Shown in pieces: positions 6,756 to 14,108 of a stretch of 36,820 bases of DNA. The translations under genes were made by a program, and so were the position numbers. Positions within the stretch are counted from its first letter, which is position 1; each line of letters begins with the position of its first letter. The notes below the pieces were generated by a model, which saw nothing but the letters and a program-made list of their open reading frames with translations, had not been told where the DNA came from and made no database searches. Source of the stretch: Acidobacteriota bacterium (GTDB lineage: Bacteria; Acidobacteriota; Thermoanaerobaculia; Multivoradales; JAHEKO01); contig JAOTWP010000029.1 in NCBI GenBank assembly GCA_029862975.1, forward strand, positions 1 through 36,820, given 5' to 3'.

Positions 6756-7970
6756 GTGGACGGCGCGGTCGACCTGGGGCGGAAGGTCGCAGGGGCGGTG
6801 GCGGCGCTGCTCCTGGCGAGCGCCATTGGAGCTCAGGAGGGAGAGCCTCCGGCGCCGCCCCCTCCGGCGCCACCCCCTCCAGCGGCGGTGCCCGCGTCTC
6901 CCGAGCGCGAGAACCTGCTGCCCAACCTCGACTTCTACTTCCCCGAAGGCGAGCTGGACTTCCGGCTTCACACCCTCGTCAAGGGGTCGTTCTACGAGGG
7001 ACAGCTGCGCTACAACTTCGTGAAGGGCGACATCCAGGCCTTCCTGCGCTACCGGTACTACGCCCGCAAGAACGTCTACCAGCTCGGGCTCTTCGACACG
7101 ATCGAGATCGATCCCATCGAGAAGGGCTCCAACGACTTCGAGCGCACCCGCGGCGGCCTGTTCCTCGTCAACCGGCCGGTGAACCACGACAACCGCTTCT
7201 TCTTCCTCGGCGAGGTGGATCGGACGAGCTCGAGCAAGGAAGAGCTCCTCTTCACGACCAACCGGACGAACACCTTCGTCCGCCTCGGCTACCAGCTGGG
7301 CACGCCCGACGACGTCCGGCTCAACTCGATCGTCGGCGAGACTCGCGCCCAGCGCCGCAACCTGTTCACCGCGCACCGGAAGATCGGTCCCGGCGGCGCA
7401 GGCTTCTCGGCCGCCGTCACGTGGGGATTCGAGGCGCTGCTGGGCGATTTCGATTTCGTCAAGCTCGAGCTGGCCGGACTCAAGCGATTCCACCTCGGCG
7501 ACGAGGCCTTCATCGTGCTCCGCGCCCATGGCGGCACCTTTCCACGCAAGGTGGCCGTCCGTCCCGAGGAGGACTTCGACTCCCCCGACCGGTACTCGAT
7601 CCCCAGGGGCGAGCTCTTTCGCCTCGACGGAAGGGACAACCTGAAGGGTCTCAAGGGATCTCGGCGCGGCACCGAGGAGCTGCACGCGACCTTCGAGCTC
7701 TTCCTGCCCTGGTTCCTCGGCGCCAACCGGCGGGCGTTCAACGCCGACTGGGACAGCTGGTACTGGATCCTCTACGGCGGCTACGGCGCGATCGGCTTCG
7801 ACCGTGCGGTTCTCGGCGATGCCTCGAACTACATCGCCGACGCCGGAGTCGGCTTCGAGACCTCGCTGCGGCTCAAGGGCTACACCCTGTTCATCGCCGG
7901 CATCGTCGCGCGCACGTTCGACGCCGACGCTGCCTTCCAGGCGCGCTTCGACATCAAGGCGCTGCACTGA
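6756..7970 (+). CDS. Outer-membrane beta-barrel protein, Omp85/surface-antigen-like
   Basis: The protein has 404 residues, starting at GTG 6756. It has a signal peptide-like N-terminus (GAVAALLLASAIGAQ) and then a Pro-rich linker (PPAPPPPAPPPPAA). The rest alternates short amphipathic strands rich in aromatic residues, as in a beta-barrel. The segment GRDNLKGLKGSRRGTEELHA followed by FELFLPWF resembles the late region of BamA/TamA-type barrels, where a VRGF-like loop precedes a strand. POTRA domains are absent, so this would be a barrel-only member. It follows the TPR gene by 16 nt. The Omp85 link is a moderate guess; a lineage-specific porin is the alternative. Confidence 0.65.
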   Translation: MDGAVDLGRKVAGAVAALLLASAIGAQEGEPPAPPPPAPPPPAAVPASPERENLLPNLDFYFPEGELDFRLHTLVKGSFYEGQLRYNFVKGDIQAFLRYRYYARKNVYQLGLFDTIEIDPIEKGSNDFERTRGGLFLVNRPVNHDNRFFFLGEVDRTSSSKEELLFTTNRTNTFVRLGYQLGTPDDVRLNSIVGETRAQRRNLFTAHRKIGPGGAGFSAAVTWGFEALLGDFDFVKLELAGLKRFHLGDEAFIVLRAHGGTFPRKVAVRPEEDFDSPDRYSIPRGELFRLDGRDNLKGLKGSRRGTEELHATFELFLPWFLGANRRAFNADWDSWYWILYGGYGAIGFDRAVLGDASNYIADAGVGFETSLRLKGYTLFIAGIVARTFDADAAFQARFDIKALH

Positions 7971-8029
7971 ACAGGCGCGGCAATCAAGAACCGATCGCGC
8001 GGCGCCCACTCTCGCCCGATGACGGATTT

Positions 8030-8038
8030 TGCTATGAT
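8030..8038 (+). promoter_or_regulatory. Extended -10 promoter element of the OmpA-family gene
   Basis: TGC-TATGAT (8030-8038) matches the extended -10 consensus closely (TGnTATAAT). There is no good -35 box, which extended -10 promoters can lack. The predicted leader is ~44 nt before ATG 8089. It makes ompA a separate transcription unit from the Ton cluster. Confidence 0.55.
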
Positions 8039-8088
8039 GCGACTTCTGGTGTTTCCGCCTCGGAAACACCCTTGCATGGGAGAAGCTC

Positions 8089-9225
8089 ATGAAGTCGCAT
8101 GTGTCTGCGCTCGTGCTGATCGCCGTCGGATCGTTGGTGCTCATGCCGGCCGCTGCAGTGGCCGACGAATGTGCCGGCGACGGCTACCGTTGGACCCTCC
8201 GCGGCTACGGAGCCAAGATCGACGCCAAGGGCGACGAGGTCGTCTTCGAGTCGGCCGATCCCTTCGAGCGGACCGAGTACCACCTGGACTCCGGAGAGGG
8301 CGTCGGAGCGGAGCTCGAGTATCGCCCGAGCTGCCCCTGGGGCCTCGCTCTCGGGCTGCTGAGCGGCGGTCTCGACACGATGGTCGTCTTCGACTCCGAC
8401 ACCGAGTGGCTCATGGAGGACAACGACGTCGACTTCCAGATGGTGACGCTCGGAGTCAACTACCACCTCACGCCGCGCGGCCGGGCCGATTTCTTCGTCG
8501 GCCCCTTCATCGCGTTCACGGACTACGAGGACCTCGAATCCGACCTCGAGAGGGTCTCGGTCAGGAGCGCGCTGGACGGTGAAACGGCCTTCGGCGTCAA
8601 CGCCGGCGTCGACATCCCGTTCAAGCAGGGCGGCAAGTGGGCGTTCACGGCCGGGCTTCGCTATCTCCAGACCTCGGCCGACGGCGACGGTTTCAGCCTC
8701 GACGTCGACCCGCTGATCGCGTCGGCGGGCGTCGCCTACCGCTGGAACGGCGCCAAGTGCTCGCCGTGCGCCGGGCCGCCACCGCCGCCGCCACCGCCGC
8801 CCCCACCGCCGCCGCCGCCGCCGCCCCCACCGCCACCGCCGCCGCCCCCACCGCCGCCGCCGCCACCACCGCCGCCGCCGCCGGTCGAGGAGCGAGAGGT
8901 CTGTCACTTCCTCACCAGCAGCTCGCGGGTCTCGAACATCTGCAAGGCGAAGCTCGACGAGGTCGCGCTGAAGCTCAAGCAGGACCCGAGCCTCATGGCG
9001 AGGGTGGTCGGACACGCCGATTCCACGGGCAACGACCAGATCAACGATCCGCTCAGCGCCCGGCGAGCAGAGGCCGTCAAGAGCTACCTCGTGCAGCGCC
9101 ACGGCATCGACGGGGACCGCATCGCCACCGAGGGCCGTGGCTCGAGGGAGCCGATCGCGAGCAACGACACCGCGGACGGACGGGCGGAGAACCGCCGCGC
9201 CGAGGTGATCATCCGCATCGGCTAG
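8089..9225 (+). CDS. OmpA-family porin with poly-proline hinge and peptidoglycan-binding domain
   Basis: The protein has 378 residues. A signal peptide (~1-26, cleavage near AVA-DE) precedes an N-terminal barrel (~27-222, with NYHLTPRGRADFFVGPFIAF and WAFTAGLRYLQTS). A hinge of 36 consecutive prolines follows (residues 230-265). The C-terminal OmpA/Pal-like domain (~270-378) contains VVGHADSTGND, the murein-binding signature LSARRAEAVKSYLVQRHGI and ENRRAEVII with the conserved Arg. It would anchor the outer membrane to peptidoglycan. Two Cys (C227 before the hinge, C273 after it) could form a disulfide across it; that is inference. A terminator follows, so it is probably monocistronic. Confidence 0.92.
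   Translation: MKSHVSALVLIAVGSLVLMPAAAVADECAGDGYRWTLRGYGAKIDAKGDEVVFESADPFERTEYHLDSGEGVGAELEYRPSCPWGLALGLLSGGLDTMVVFDSDTEWLMEDNDVDFQMVTLGVNYHLTPRGRADFFVGPFIAFTDYEDLESDLERVSVRSALDGETAFGVNAGVDIPFKQGGKWAFTAGLRYLQTSADGDGFSLDVDPLIASAGVAYRWNGAKCSPCAGPPPPPPPPPPPPPPPPPPPPPPPPPPPPPPPPPPPPVEEREVCHFLTSSSRVSNICKAKLDEVALKLKQDPSLMARVVGHADSTGNDQINDPLSARRAEAVKSYLVQRHGIDGDRIATEGRGSREPIASNDTADGRAENRRAEVIIRIG
8776..8883 (+). repeat. 108-nt proline-codon tract (36 Pro codons)
   Basis: CCG codons, with interspersed CCA and CCC, run without interruption from 8776 to 8883. The mixture of synonymous codons lowers nucleotide repetitiveness but leaves a slippage-prone tract. Translation through such a run is expected to need elongation factor P. 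Confidence 0.95.
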
Positions 9226-9249
9226 CGCGAGTCCAACTCGAACTTCCAG

Positions 9250-9280
9250 GGCCCCGCCGGCACGCCGGCGGGGCCTGTTT
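9250..9280 (+). terminator. Rho-independent terminator after the OmpA-family gene
   Basis: A perfect 11-bp GC-rich stem (GGCCCCGCCGG at 9250-9260, CCGGCGGGGCC at 9265-9275) closes a 4-nt loop (CACG) and is followed by TGTTT. It lies 25 nt after the ompA stop and between convergent genes (ftsX ends at 9328). It is the clearest terminator in the window. Confidence 0.85.
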
Positions 9281-9327
9281 CGTCCGTGGCGCCGGATCCG
9301 GGGCCGCGGCCGGCGGCCGGGGCGCGA

Positions 9328-10242
9328 TCAGTCGCCGGCCGGATCGAACTCGCTCAGCTCTCGGCGCAGGGAGAACACGGCGCCCAGCCCGCCGGCCACG
9401 GTGCCGAGCGCCAGCAGTCCCAGCAGCTGCGAGAACGGCAGGAAGTCCCCTACGGCGGCCTCGAGGATCGCGCTGCCCGTCTCCTCCGGCCGCAGCCAGA
9501 CGTGCGTCAGCCACAGCCCCCCCAGCGCCGCGAGGCCGCCGGCCAGCCCCTGCAGGCAGCCCTCGAGGTAGAAGGGACAGCGAATGAGAAGCTCCGTCGC
9601 GCCGACCTGGCGCATCACGGCGATCTCGTCGCGGTAGCGGTAAGCCATGAGCCCGATCACGCTCGAGATCGTGAAGACGGCCGCCACCAGCAGGAGAGCG
9701 CCGAGCCCCAGCCCGATCGCCCGGCCGACCGCGACGAGGTCCTGCAGGCGATCCAGCCAGGCCCGGTCGTCGTCCACCCAGTCGACCCCCGTCATGGCCG
9801 CCAGCTGCTCCCGGCGAGCGGGATCCAGGGCTCGGCCCCGCGCCGCGGGCGAGAGCCTGACCTCGAGAGAGGGCGGCAGCGGGTCGGCGTCGGGGTCGTC
9901 CAACACGTCGGCGAGGTCGGGAAACGCCTGGCGAAACCGCTCGCGCGCCGCTTCGAGGGAGACGATGCCCACCGCGTCGATCCACGGCAGCGCGAGCAGC
10001 GTCTCGCGCGCCTCGCGAAGCGACTCCTCGCTGGTCGCGGAATCGAAGTAGACCACCACCCGGGCCTGCCCCGTCCAGGAGTCGAGGCGGCGTCCCAGGT
10101 TGTAGCTCACGAGAGCGAAGAGACCGCTCAGGAAAAGGCTCACCGCGATCGTCAGGATCGCCAGCAGGCTCACCCGCCAGCCACGGCGAAGACTGAGCAT
10201 CGCCTCCCCGAAGAAGTAGCGGATGGCCTGCGCCCAGTTCAC
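9328..10242 (-). CDS. ftsX: Cell division protein FtsX
   Basis: The protein has 304 residues, normal for FtsX. The order is cytoplasmic N-terminus ([20 protein letters not shown]), first membrane helix (~24-47), a periplasmic domain (~50-165) and three more membrane helices (approximately 172-198, 222-248 and 270-293). FtsX is the membrane half of the FtsEX complex, which regulates murein hydrolases at the division site. The periplasmic part shows the family features ARVVVYFDSATSEESLREAR and LPPSLEVRLS. Its GTG start overlaps the ftsE stop by 4 nt (GTGA), so the two are translationally coupled. Confidence 0.95.
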   Translation of the reverse strand: MNWAQAIRYFFGEAMLSLRRGWRVSLLAILTIAVSLFLSGLFALVSYNLGRRLDSWTGQARVVVYFDSATSEESLREARETLLALPWIDAVGIVSLEAARERFRQAFPDLADVLDDPDADPLPPSLEVRLSPAARGRALDPARREQLAAMTGVDWVDDDRAWLDRLQDLVAVGRAIGLGLGALLLVAAVFTISSVIGLMAYRYRDEIAVMRQVGATELLIRCPFYLEGCLQGLAGGLAALGGLWLTHVWLRPEETGSAILEAAVGDFLPFSQLLGLLALGTVAGGLGAVFSLRRELSEFDPAGD

Positions 10243-10958
10243 GACCGCACTCCGCCCTCGATCGCGCTCGCCGGGTCGCGGCGAGCGGAGTCCTCCGTGA
10301 GCTGCCCCGCCTTCAGCCTCAGGACACGAGCGGGGAGACTTCGAATCGCGTTCGGGTCGTGAGTCGCGACCAGCACGGTCGTCCCACGCTGCCGCGCTTC
10401 CACGAACAGCTTGAAGATCTGGCGCGACAGCTCGGGGTCCAGGTTGCCGGTCGGCTCGTCCGCCAGGATGATCGGCGGATCGTTGGCCAGGGCGCGGGCG
10501 ATGGCGACCCGCTGCTGCTCCCCCCCGGAAAGCTGCGCCGGAAAGGCCCCCGCCCGGGCCTCGAGTCCCACTTGCGCCAGCGCGTTCATCGCCAGCTCCC
10601 TCTGGCGAGCGGCGCTCAGCCCGAGGATTCGCGGCAGGTAGCCGACGTTCTCGAACACCGTCTTGCGCCGAATCAGCCGCGAGTCCTGGAAGACGACCCC
10701 GATCGACCGGCGCAGGTACGGCACCTTCTTGGGGGGCAGCGAGCCCACGTTGCGGCCGTTGACCAGCACCGAGCCCGACGTGGGGAGCGCCGCCCGGTAG
10801 ATCAGGCTCAGCAGCGTCGTCTTGCCCGCGCCGCTGTCGCCGGTCAAGAACACGAACTCGCCGGCCTCGACGACGAAGCTGACCTCGTCGAGGGCGACCT
10901 GGCCTCCGGCGAAACGCTTCGTCACGCGCAAGAACTGGATCGCGCCGCGGCCGCTCAC
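10239..10958 (-). CDS. ftsE: Cell division ATP-binding protein FtsE
   Basis: The protein has 239 residues, an ABC ATPase partnering FtsX. Motifs in order: Walker A ([12 protein letters not shown]), Q-loop (VFQDSRLI), ABC signature ([15 protein letters not shown]), Walker B ([12 protein letters not shown]) and the H-loop (VLVATHDP). The GTG start at 10958 lies 5 nt after GGGAGG. FtsE energises FtsX to activate septal peptidoglycan hydrolases. It is slightly longer than typical FtsE (~222-230) because of a C-terminal extension. The gene is divergent from pgeF with a 54-nt gap. Confidence 0.96.
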   Translation of the reverse strand: MSGRGAIQFLRVTKRFAGGQVALDEVSFVVEAGEFVFLTGDSGAGKTTLLSLIYRAALPTSGSVLVNGRNVGSLPPKKVPYLRRSIGVVFQDSRLIRRKTVFENVGYLPRILGLSAARQRELAMNALAQVGLEARAGAFPAQLSGGEQQRVAIARALANDPPIILADEPTGNLDPELSRQIFKLFVEARQRGTTVLVATHDPNAIRSLPARVLRLKAGQLTEDSARRDPASAIEGGVRS

Positions 10959-10998
10959 TGGCGCCTCCCGGCCGGCACGGCGGCGCGCGACTCCGGGC

Positions 10999-11004
10999 TA
11001 GAAT
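10999..11004 (+). promoter_or_regulatory. Candidate -10 box of pgeF (near-leaderless)
   Basis: TAGAAT at 10999-11004 ends only 8 nt before ATG 11013, so a transcript from it would have almost no leader. There is no Shine-Dalgarno sequence before the ATG (GAATCGCGCCGC), consistent with leaderless translation. This is a prediction only. Confidence 0.35.
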
Positions 11005-11012
11005 CGCGCCGC

Positions 11013-11702
11013 ATGGAGAGCCTCCGGCAGCAGCCCGAGAAAGTCGCCGGCTACAGCGTCTGGCGCCACGCGTGCCGCGGCCTCGAGCTGGCGTTCGTGG
11101 GTCGAGGCGCGCCCGCGGAGCGCGCCGAGATCCTCGGACGCGGCCTCGGGCTCGCGCTTCCGGTCTCCTGGTCGCGGCAGGTCCACGGCGCCACCTGCCT
11201 CGAGGCCGCGGCCGGCTGCGTCGGCGAGGCCGACGCCCTCGTCTGTGCCCGTCGCGGGCTCGCGCTCGCGATCTCGACGGCCGACTGCGTTCCTATCGTC
11301 CTGGCGGCCGGCGACCGGTTCGCGGTGATCCACGCCGGCTGGCGCGGGATCGTCGCGGGGGTCGTCGTCGCCGCCGCCGAGCGTCTGCAGACCGCGAGCC
11401 GCGGCGCCGCCGCCTGGATCGGACCGGCCATCGGTCCGTGCTGCTACGAGGTCGGGGGGGACGTGGCGCGGCGGGTCGCCGCCGCGGTGGGGAGCCGCCG
11501 CGTCGTCTCCGCGGCGGACCCGGCGGCACCTCGCCTCGACCTCTCCGCGGCGGTCCGGCTGCAGCTGGCGGCCGCCGGCGTCGACGCCGTCGATGCCGTA
11601 CGGGCCTGCACCCGCTGCCGCCCGGACCTCCACAGCTACCGCCGGGACGGCGCCGCAGCCGGCCGCAATCTCACCTTCGCTTGGCTCGCCGACCACGCCT
11701 GA
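11013..11702 (+). CDS. pgeF: Multicopper-laccase-fold polyphenol oxidase family protein (PgeF/YfiH)
   Basis: The protein has 229 residues from ATG 11013; an upstream extension of the frame lies over ftsE and is not real. The family's metal-site motifs are present: SRQVHGA (H58), ISTADCVP (C92) and VIHAGWRG (H107). GPAIGPCCYEVGGDV and RNLTFAW near the end are also typical. YfiH/PgeF proteins have been described as purine nucleoside phosphorylase/deaminase enzymes and, in E. coli, as editing a wrong amino acid (L-Ser) in UDP-MurNAc. The latter role would suit the envelope-rich neighbourhood. Confidence 0.93.
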   Translation: MESLRQQPEKVAGYSVWRHACRGLELAFVGRGAPAERAEILGRGLGLALPVSWSRQVHGATCLEAAAGCVGEADALVCARRGLALAISTADCVPIVLAAGDRFAVIHAGWRGIVAGVVVAAAERLQTASRGAAAWIGPAIGPCCYEVGGDVARRVAAAVGSRRVVSAADPAAPRLDLSAAVRLQLAAAGVDAVDAVRACTRCRPDLHSYRRDGAAAGRNLTFAWLADHA

Positions 11703-11707
11703 AGTGA

Positions 11708-12004
11708 TCAGGAGTCGGCGCGGCGACGGCGCGTGCGGCGGGTCGGATCGATCCCGATGGAGCGCAGGAAGGAAAGGTCGTGGCTGTCGATTCGAAACGA
11801 GGCCTCGGCCAGGGCCGGTTCTTCGTCGGCGATCTCGTAGGCCTCGAGAGCCTCCCCTCCGCTCTTCCGATCGACGACCAGATACAGCGACCAGCCTTGC
11901 TGGCGGATCCGACGCATGGCCTCGTCGACCTCGCGCGAGCCGGCGAGGGCCTGCGAGACGGCCCCCCGAAGCTTCTCCACCAGCTGTTTCATGCGATCGT
12001 TCAT
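11708..12004 (-). CDS. Small conserved-looking hypothetical protein
   Basis: The protein has 98 residues from ATG 12004 (MNDRMKQLVEKLRGAVSQAL). An in-frame extension to 12079 would start upstream of its own promoter and is rejected. The N-terminal half is amphipathic helix with EVDEAMRRIRQQGWSLYLVV. The middle is an acidic strand/helix segment (EALEAYEIADEEPALAEASF) and then DSHDLSFLRSIGIDP. The C-terminus is strongly basic (RRTRRRRADS), possibly nucleic-acid binding. I do not recognise a family. It has the best sigma70-type promoter in the window. It converges on pgeF and diverges from the AmgK-like gene. Confidence 0.75.
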   Translation of the reverse strand: MNDRMKQLVEKLRGAVSQALAGSREVDEAMRRIRQQGWSLYLVVDRKSGGEALEAYEIADEEPALAEASFRIDSHDLSFLRSIGIDPTRRTRRRRADS

Positions 12005-12027
12005 GGGCTCGGCGTGTCCGCAAGCGC

Positions 12028-12066
12028 GCTGGCGTCGATTATTCTTGGCGCCAGCGGCACTGTCAA
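12028..12066 (-). promoter_or_regulatory. Near-consensus promoter with inverted repeat around the -10 box
   Basis: On the minus strand a perfect -35 (TTGACA, 12066-12061), a 17-nt spacer and a 5/6 -10 (AATAAT, 12043-12038) give a start near 12031, about 27 nt before ATG 12004. A 7-bp inverted repeat, GCTGGCG (12028-12034) and CGCCAGC (12049-12055), brackets the -10 with arm centres 21 bp apart. That is the geometry of a dimeric repressor operator. The promoter call is strong; the operator is inference. Confidence 0.7.
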
Positions 12067-12083
12067 CGGAGCCGCCCACCCGG

Positions 12084-13058
12084 ATGAACGACCGGCCTCG
12101 CGCCCCAGCGCTCTCGACCCTGGAGACCTGGCTCCAGGCGCGCGGCGCGGCGTACGAGCGGCTGGAGCCGCTGGCCGGCGACGTCTCGGCTCGCGGGTAC
12201 GTGCGCGTCGTCGTCGCGGACGGGCCGTCTCGCGTCGCGGCTCTCTACCCCGCGGGCTCCCGCGAAGCCGGCGAGCGTTTCCTCCGCTCCGCCTCCCTGC
12301 TGGCCGCGAGCGGCGTTCGCGTCCCCCGGGTCCTCGCCTGGGACGCCGGCGCCGGCATCATGCTGCTCGAGGACGCGGGCCGGACGAGCGTCTACGACGC
12401 GGTCGCCGGCGGCGAGCCGCGTGACGGACACCTCCGGCGGGCCGTTGCGATCCTCGCGAGGCTCGCCACGATCGACGCCGCGGAGGTCGCAGCGCTCAAT
12501 CCGCCCCTCGACGGCGCGATCCTCCGGCGCGAGCTCGAACAGAGCCGGGATCTCGTCCTGGTACCGAGGGGTCTCTTGGGGAGCCGGGGCGAGCTCGAGG
12601 CGCCCCTGCTCGAGCTCTGCGAGAAGCTGGCCGCCGCCCCCCGCCGGCCGTGCCACCGCGACTTCATGGCCCGCAATCTGCTCCTCGACTCCCGCCGCCG
12701 CATGACCGTGATCGACCACCAGGACCTGCGGCTCGGGCCGCCCTGGTACGACCTCGCCTCGCTGCTCAACGACAGCCTGTACGCCACGGGCGACGAAGAG
12801 CGCCGCCTCCTCGCGCTGGCGCGGGTGCCGGAGCGCGAGCACGAGAGCTACCACCGCGCGGCCGCCCAGCGCGCGCTCAAGATCGTCGGCACCTTCACCG
12901 CCTTCGCGCAGCGCGGCCACGACCGCCATCTGCCGCTGGTCGCACCGTCGCTGCGCGCGGCCCGCCGGCATTTGGCGATCCTGCCCGAGACGGCCCGGGT
13001 GATGGCGCGGCTCGAGGGCTCCTGGAGGCGGGCGTCGGAGCCGGGCGCCGGACACTAG
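12084..13058 (+). CDS. AmgK-like aminoglycoside-phosphotransferase-family sugar kinase
   Basis: The protein has 324 residues from ATG 12084. It has the APH/choline kinase fold, with the Brenner motif PCHRDFMARNLLLDS (catalytic base D193, N198) and the metal motif MTVIDHQDLRLGPPWYDLAS (D211). These closely parallel AmgK, the anomeric MurNAc/GlcNAc 1-kinase of the cell-wall recycling bypass. The N-terminus also fits (SARGYVRV, IMLLEDAG). MurU, the usual partner, is not adjacent, so the assignment rests on motifs alone. A lytic transglycosylase gene lies 270 nt downstream on the other strand. Another small-molecule kinase of this superfamily is the alternative. Confidence 0.8.
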   Translation: MNDRPRAPALSTLETWLQARGAAYERLEPLAGDVSARGYVRVVVADGPSRVAALYPAGSREAGERFLRSASLLAASGVRVPRVLAWDAGAGIMLLEDAGRTSVYDAVAGGEPRDGHLRRAVAILARLATIDAAEVAALNPPLDGAILRRELEQSRDLVLVPRGLLGSRGELEAPLLELCEKLAAAPRRPCHRDFMARNLLLDSRRRMTVIDHQDLRLGPPWYDLASLLNDSLYATGDEERRLLALARVPEREHESYHRAAAQRALKIVGTFTAFAQRGHDRHLPLVAPSLRAARRHLAILPETARVMARLEGSWRRASEPGAGH

Positions 13059-13077
13059 CGAGCTCGCTCGTCGCCGG

Positions 13078-13104
13078 TTGCGACGGCCGCCGCTCTGCTA
13101 CACT
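13078..13104 (+). promoter_or_regulatory. Predicted promoter of tatA
   Basis: TTGCGA (13078-13083), a short 15-nt spacer and an extended -10 (TGC then TACACT, 13099-13104) lie 22 nt before ATG 13126. The short spacer is offset by the TG extension. Confidence 0.45.
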
Positions 13105-13125
13105 GACTTCTCGGAGGCCCAGTCG

Positions 13126-13293
13126 ATGTCGCTCGGATTCCAAGAACTGCTGATCATCTTCCTCATCGTCATCGTGCTGTTTGGAGCCTCGAAGCTGCCG
13201 CAGCTCGGGCGCGGCCTCGGAGAGGGCATCAAGAACTTCCGGCGCGGCCTCAAGGGCTCGGACGAAGACGCCGATCCGGACGACAAGGACTAG
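13126..13293 (+). CDS. tatA: Sec-independent translocase subunit TatA
   Basis: The protein has 55 residues. ATG 13126 lies behind GGAGG; a longer reading from 13078 would overlap the promoter. A short periplasmic N-terminus is followed by one membrane helix (~5-22, QELLIIFLIVIVLFGASKLP). The FGASKLPQLGRGLGEG hinge and amphipathic helix (IKNFRRGLKG) follow, with an acidic tail (DEDADPDD). TatA oligomers form the pore for folded proteins with twin-arginine signals. tatC is not in the window. It is at the short end of the family range, but all the core parts are present. Confidence 0.95.
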   Translation: MSLGFQELLIIFLIVIVLFGASKLPQLGRGLGEGIKNFRRGLKGSDEDADPDDKD

Positions 13294-13329
13294 CCGGACC
13301 GTCGGGCCGCGGGGCGGCGGCGAGGCGGT

Positions 13330-14055
13330 CTAGAGGAGACCGCCGGCGTCCTGCGACTCCCGCCAGATCCGCTGGTGGTAGTCGACGTAGCGCCCCATGA
13401 CGCGATCGACGTAGGTCCTCGTCTCGCGAAACGGCGGCACGCCCTGGTGCTTCAGCACGTTGCCCGGGCCGGCGTTGTAGGCCGCCAGGGCGAGCGGCAG
13501 ATCGCCGTCGAACTGCCGCAGCAGCGCGCGGATGTAGCGGGTTCCGATGTCGACGTTGACCACCGGGTCCAGCGGATCGCCCTCCGAGTAGAGCTCTGCG
13601 GTGTCGGGCATGATCTGCATCAGCCCGACGGCCCCGACGATCGACACGGCGTCCGGATCGAAGCTGGACTCGGCCCGGATCATGGCCGCGAGGAGCAGGG
13701 GGTCCACTCCGTAACGCTCGGCCTTGGCCGCGATCAGCGCGCCGAAGGGCATCCGGGCCACGAGAGCCCTCCTGGCTTCGCCTCCGTGGTAGCCGCGAAA
13801 GAGCTCGAAGCCCATCGGCCGGTCCTCGGCGGCGGTGAGCGTCCGCTCGCTGAAGGCATGGAAGCTCGGCGCCGAGGAGCCGCCCAGCACCCACTCCGAG
13901 AGATCCGTCAGGGCCTCGAGCTCCTCCAAGGTCGGCGGCGCCGGCCGGTCCTCCGGAATCGACGGGGTCGTGGGCGGCGAATCGAAGGCCACGAGCAGGA
14001 ACAGCACGGTGGCGAGAGCGACTTGCGACACACGGCTGTCCGGTGATTTCTTCAT
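13330..14055 (-). CDS. Lytic transglycosylase, SLT domain
   Basis: The protein has 241 residues from ATG 14055, which has GGAGG 6 nt upstream; a TTG at 14067 is less likely. An N-terminal signal or anchor helix (~9-25, VSQVALATVLFLLVAFDS) precedes a linker and a C-terminal SLT domain (~105-235). The domain has the catalytic Glu in MIRAESSFDPDAVS (E129), GLMQIMPDTA and AYNAGPGNV. Such enzymes cleave the MurNAc-GlcNAc bond of murein, producing 1,6-anhydro muropeptides. It is a Slt70/MltC-type stand-alone domain. Its neighbours are a Fis-type regulator and a LysM protein, both also upstream on the minus strand. Confidence 0.92.
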   Translation of the reverse strand: MKKSPDSRVSQVALATVLFLLVAFDSPPTTPSIPEDRPAPPTLEELEALTDLSEWVLGGSSAPSFHAFSERTLTAAEDRPMGFELFRGYHGGEARRALVARMPFGALIAAKAERYGVDPLLLAAMIRAESSFDPDAVSIVGAVGLMQIMPDTAELYSEGDPLDPVVNVDIGTRYIRALLRQFDGDLPLALAAYNAGPGNVLKHQGVPPFRETRTYVDRVMGRYVDYHQRIWRESQDAGGLL

Positions 14056-14108
14056 GGGTGCCTCCAAGGGTGCCCTCGGATCGCAGACTGCAAGAGGATA
14101 GGGGAGAC

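Noticed and set aside
4679-6826. Open minus-strand frame of 715 codons opposite the DUF4388 and TPR genes
   Set aside because: The plus-strand genes carry clear domains and ribosome sites; the antisense translation has no recognisable fold and is a typical GC-driven shadow.
8776-8883. Poly-CCG tract as a sequencing or assembly artefact
   Set aside because: The frame stays open and the OmpA domain follows in phase, with mixed Pro codons; kept as real, though tract length deserves long-read confirmation.
12005-12079. Longer form of the 98-residue protein starting near 12079
   Set aside because: The extension would cover its own -35 and -10 boxes; ATG 12004 fits the promoter better.
13294-13329. 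Terminator between convergent tatA and the lytic transglycosylase gene
   Set aside because: GACCG...CGGTC pairing is weak and no T-run follows on either strand.
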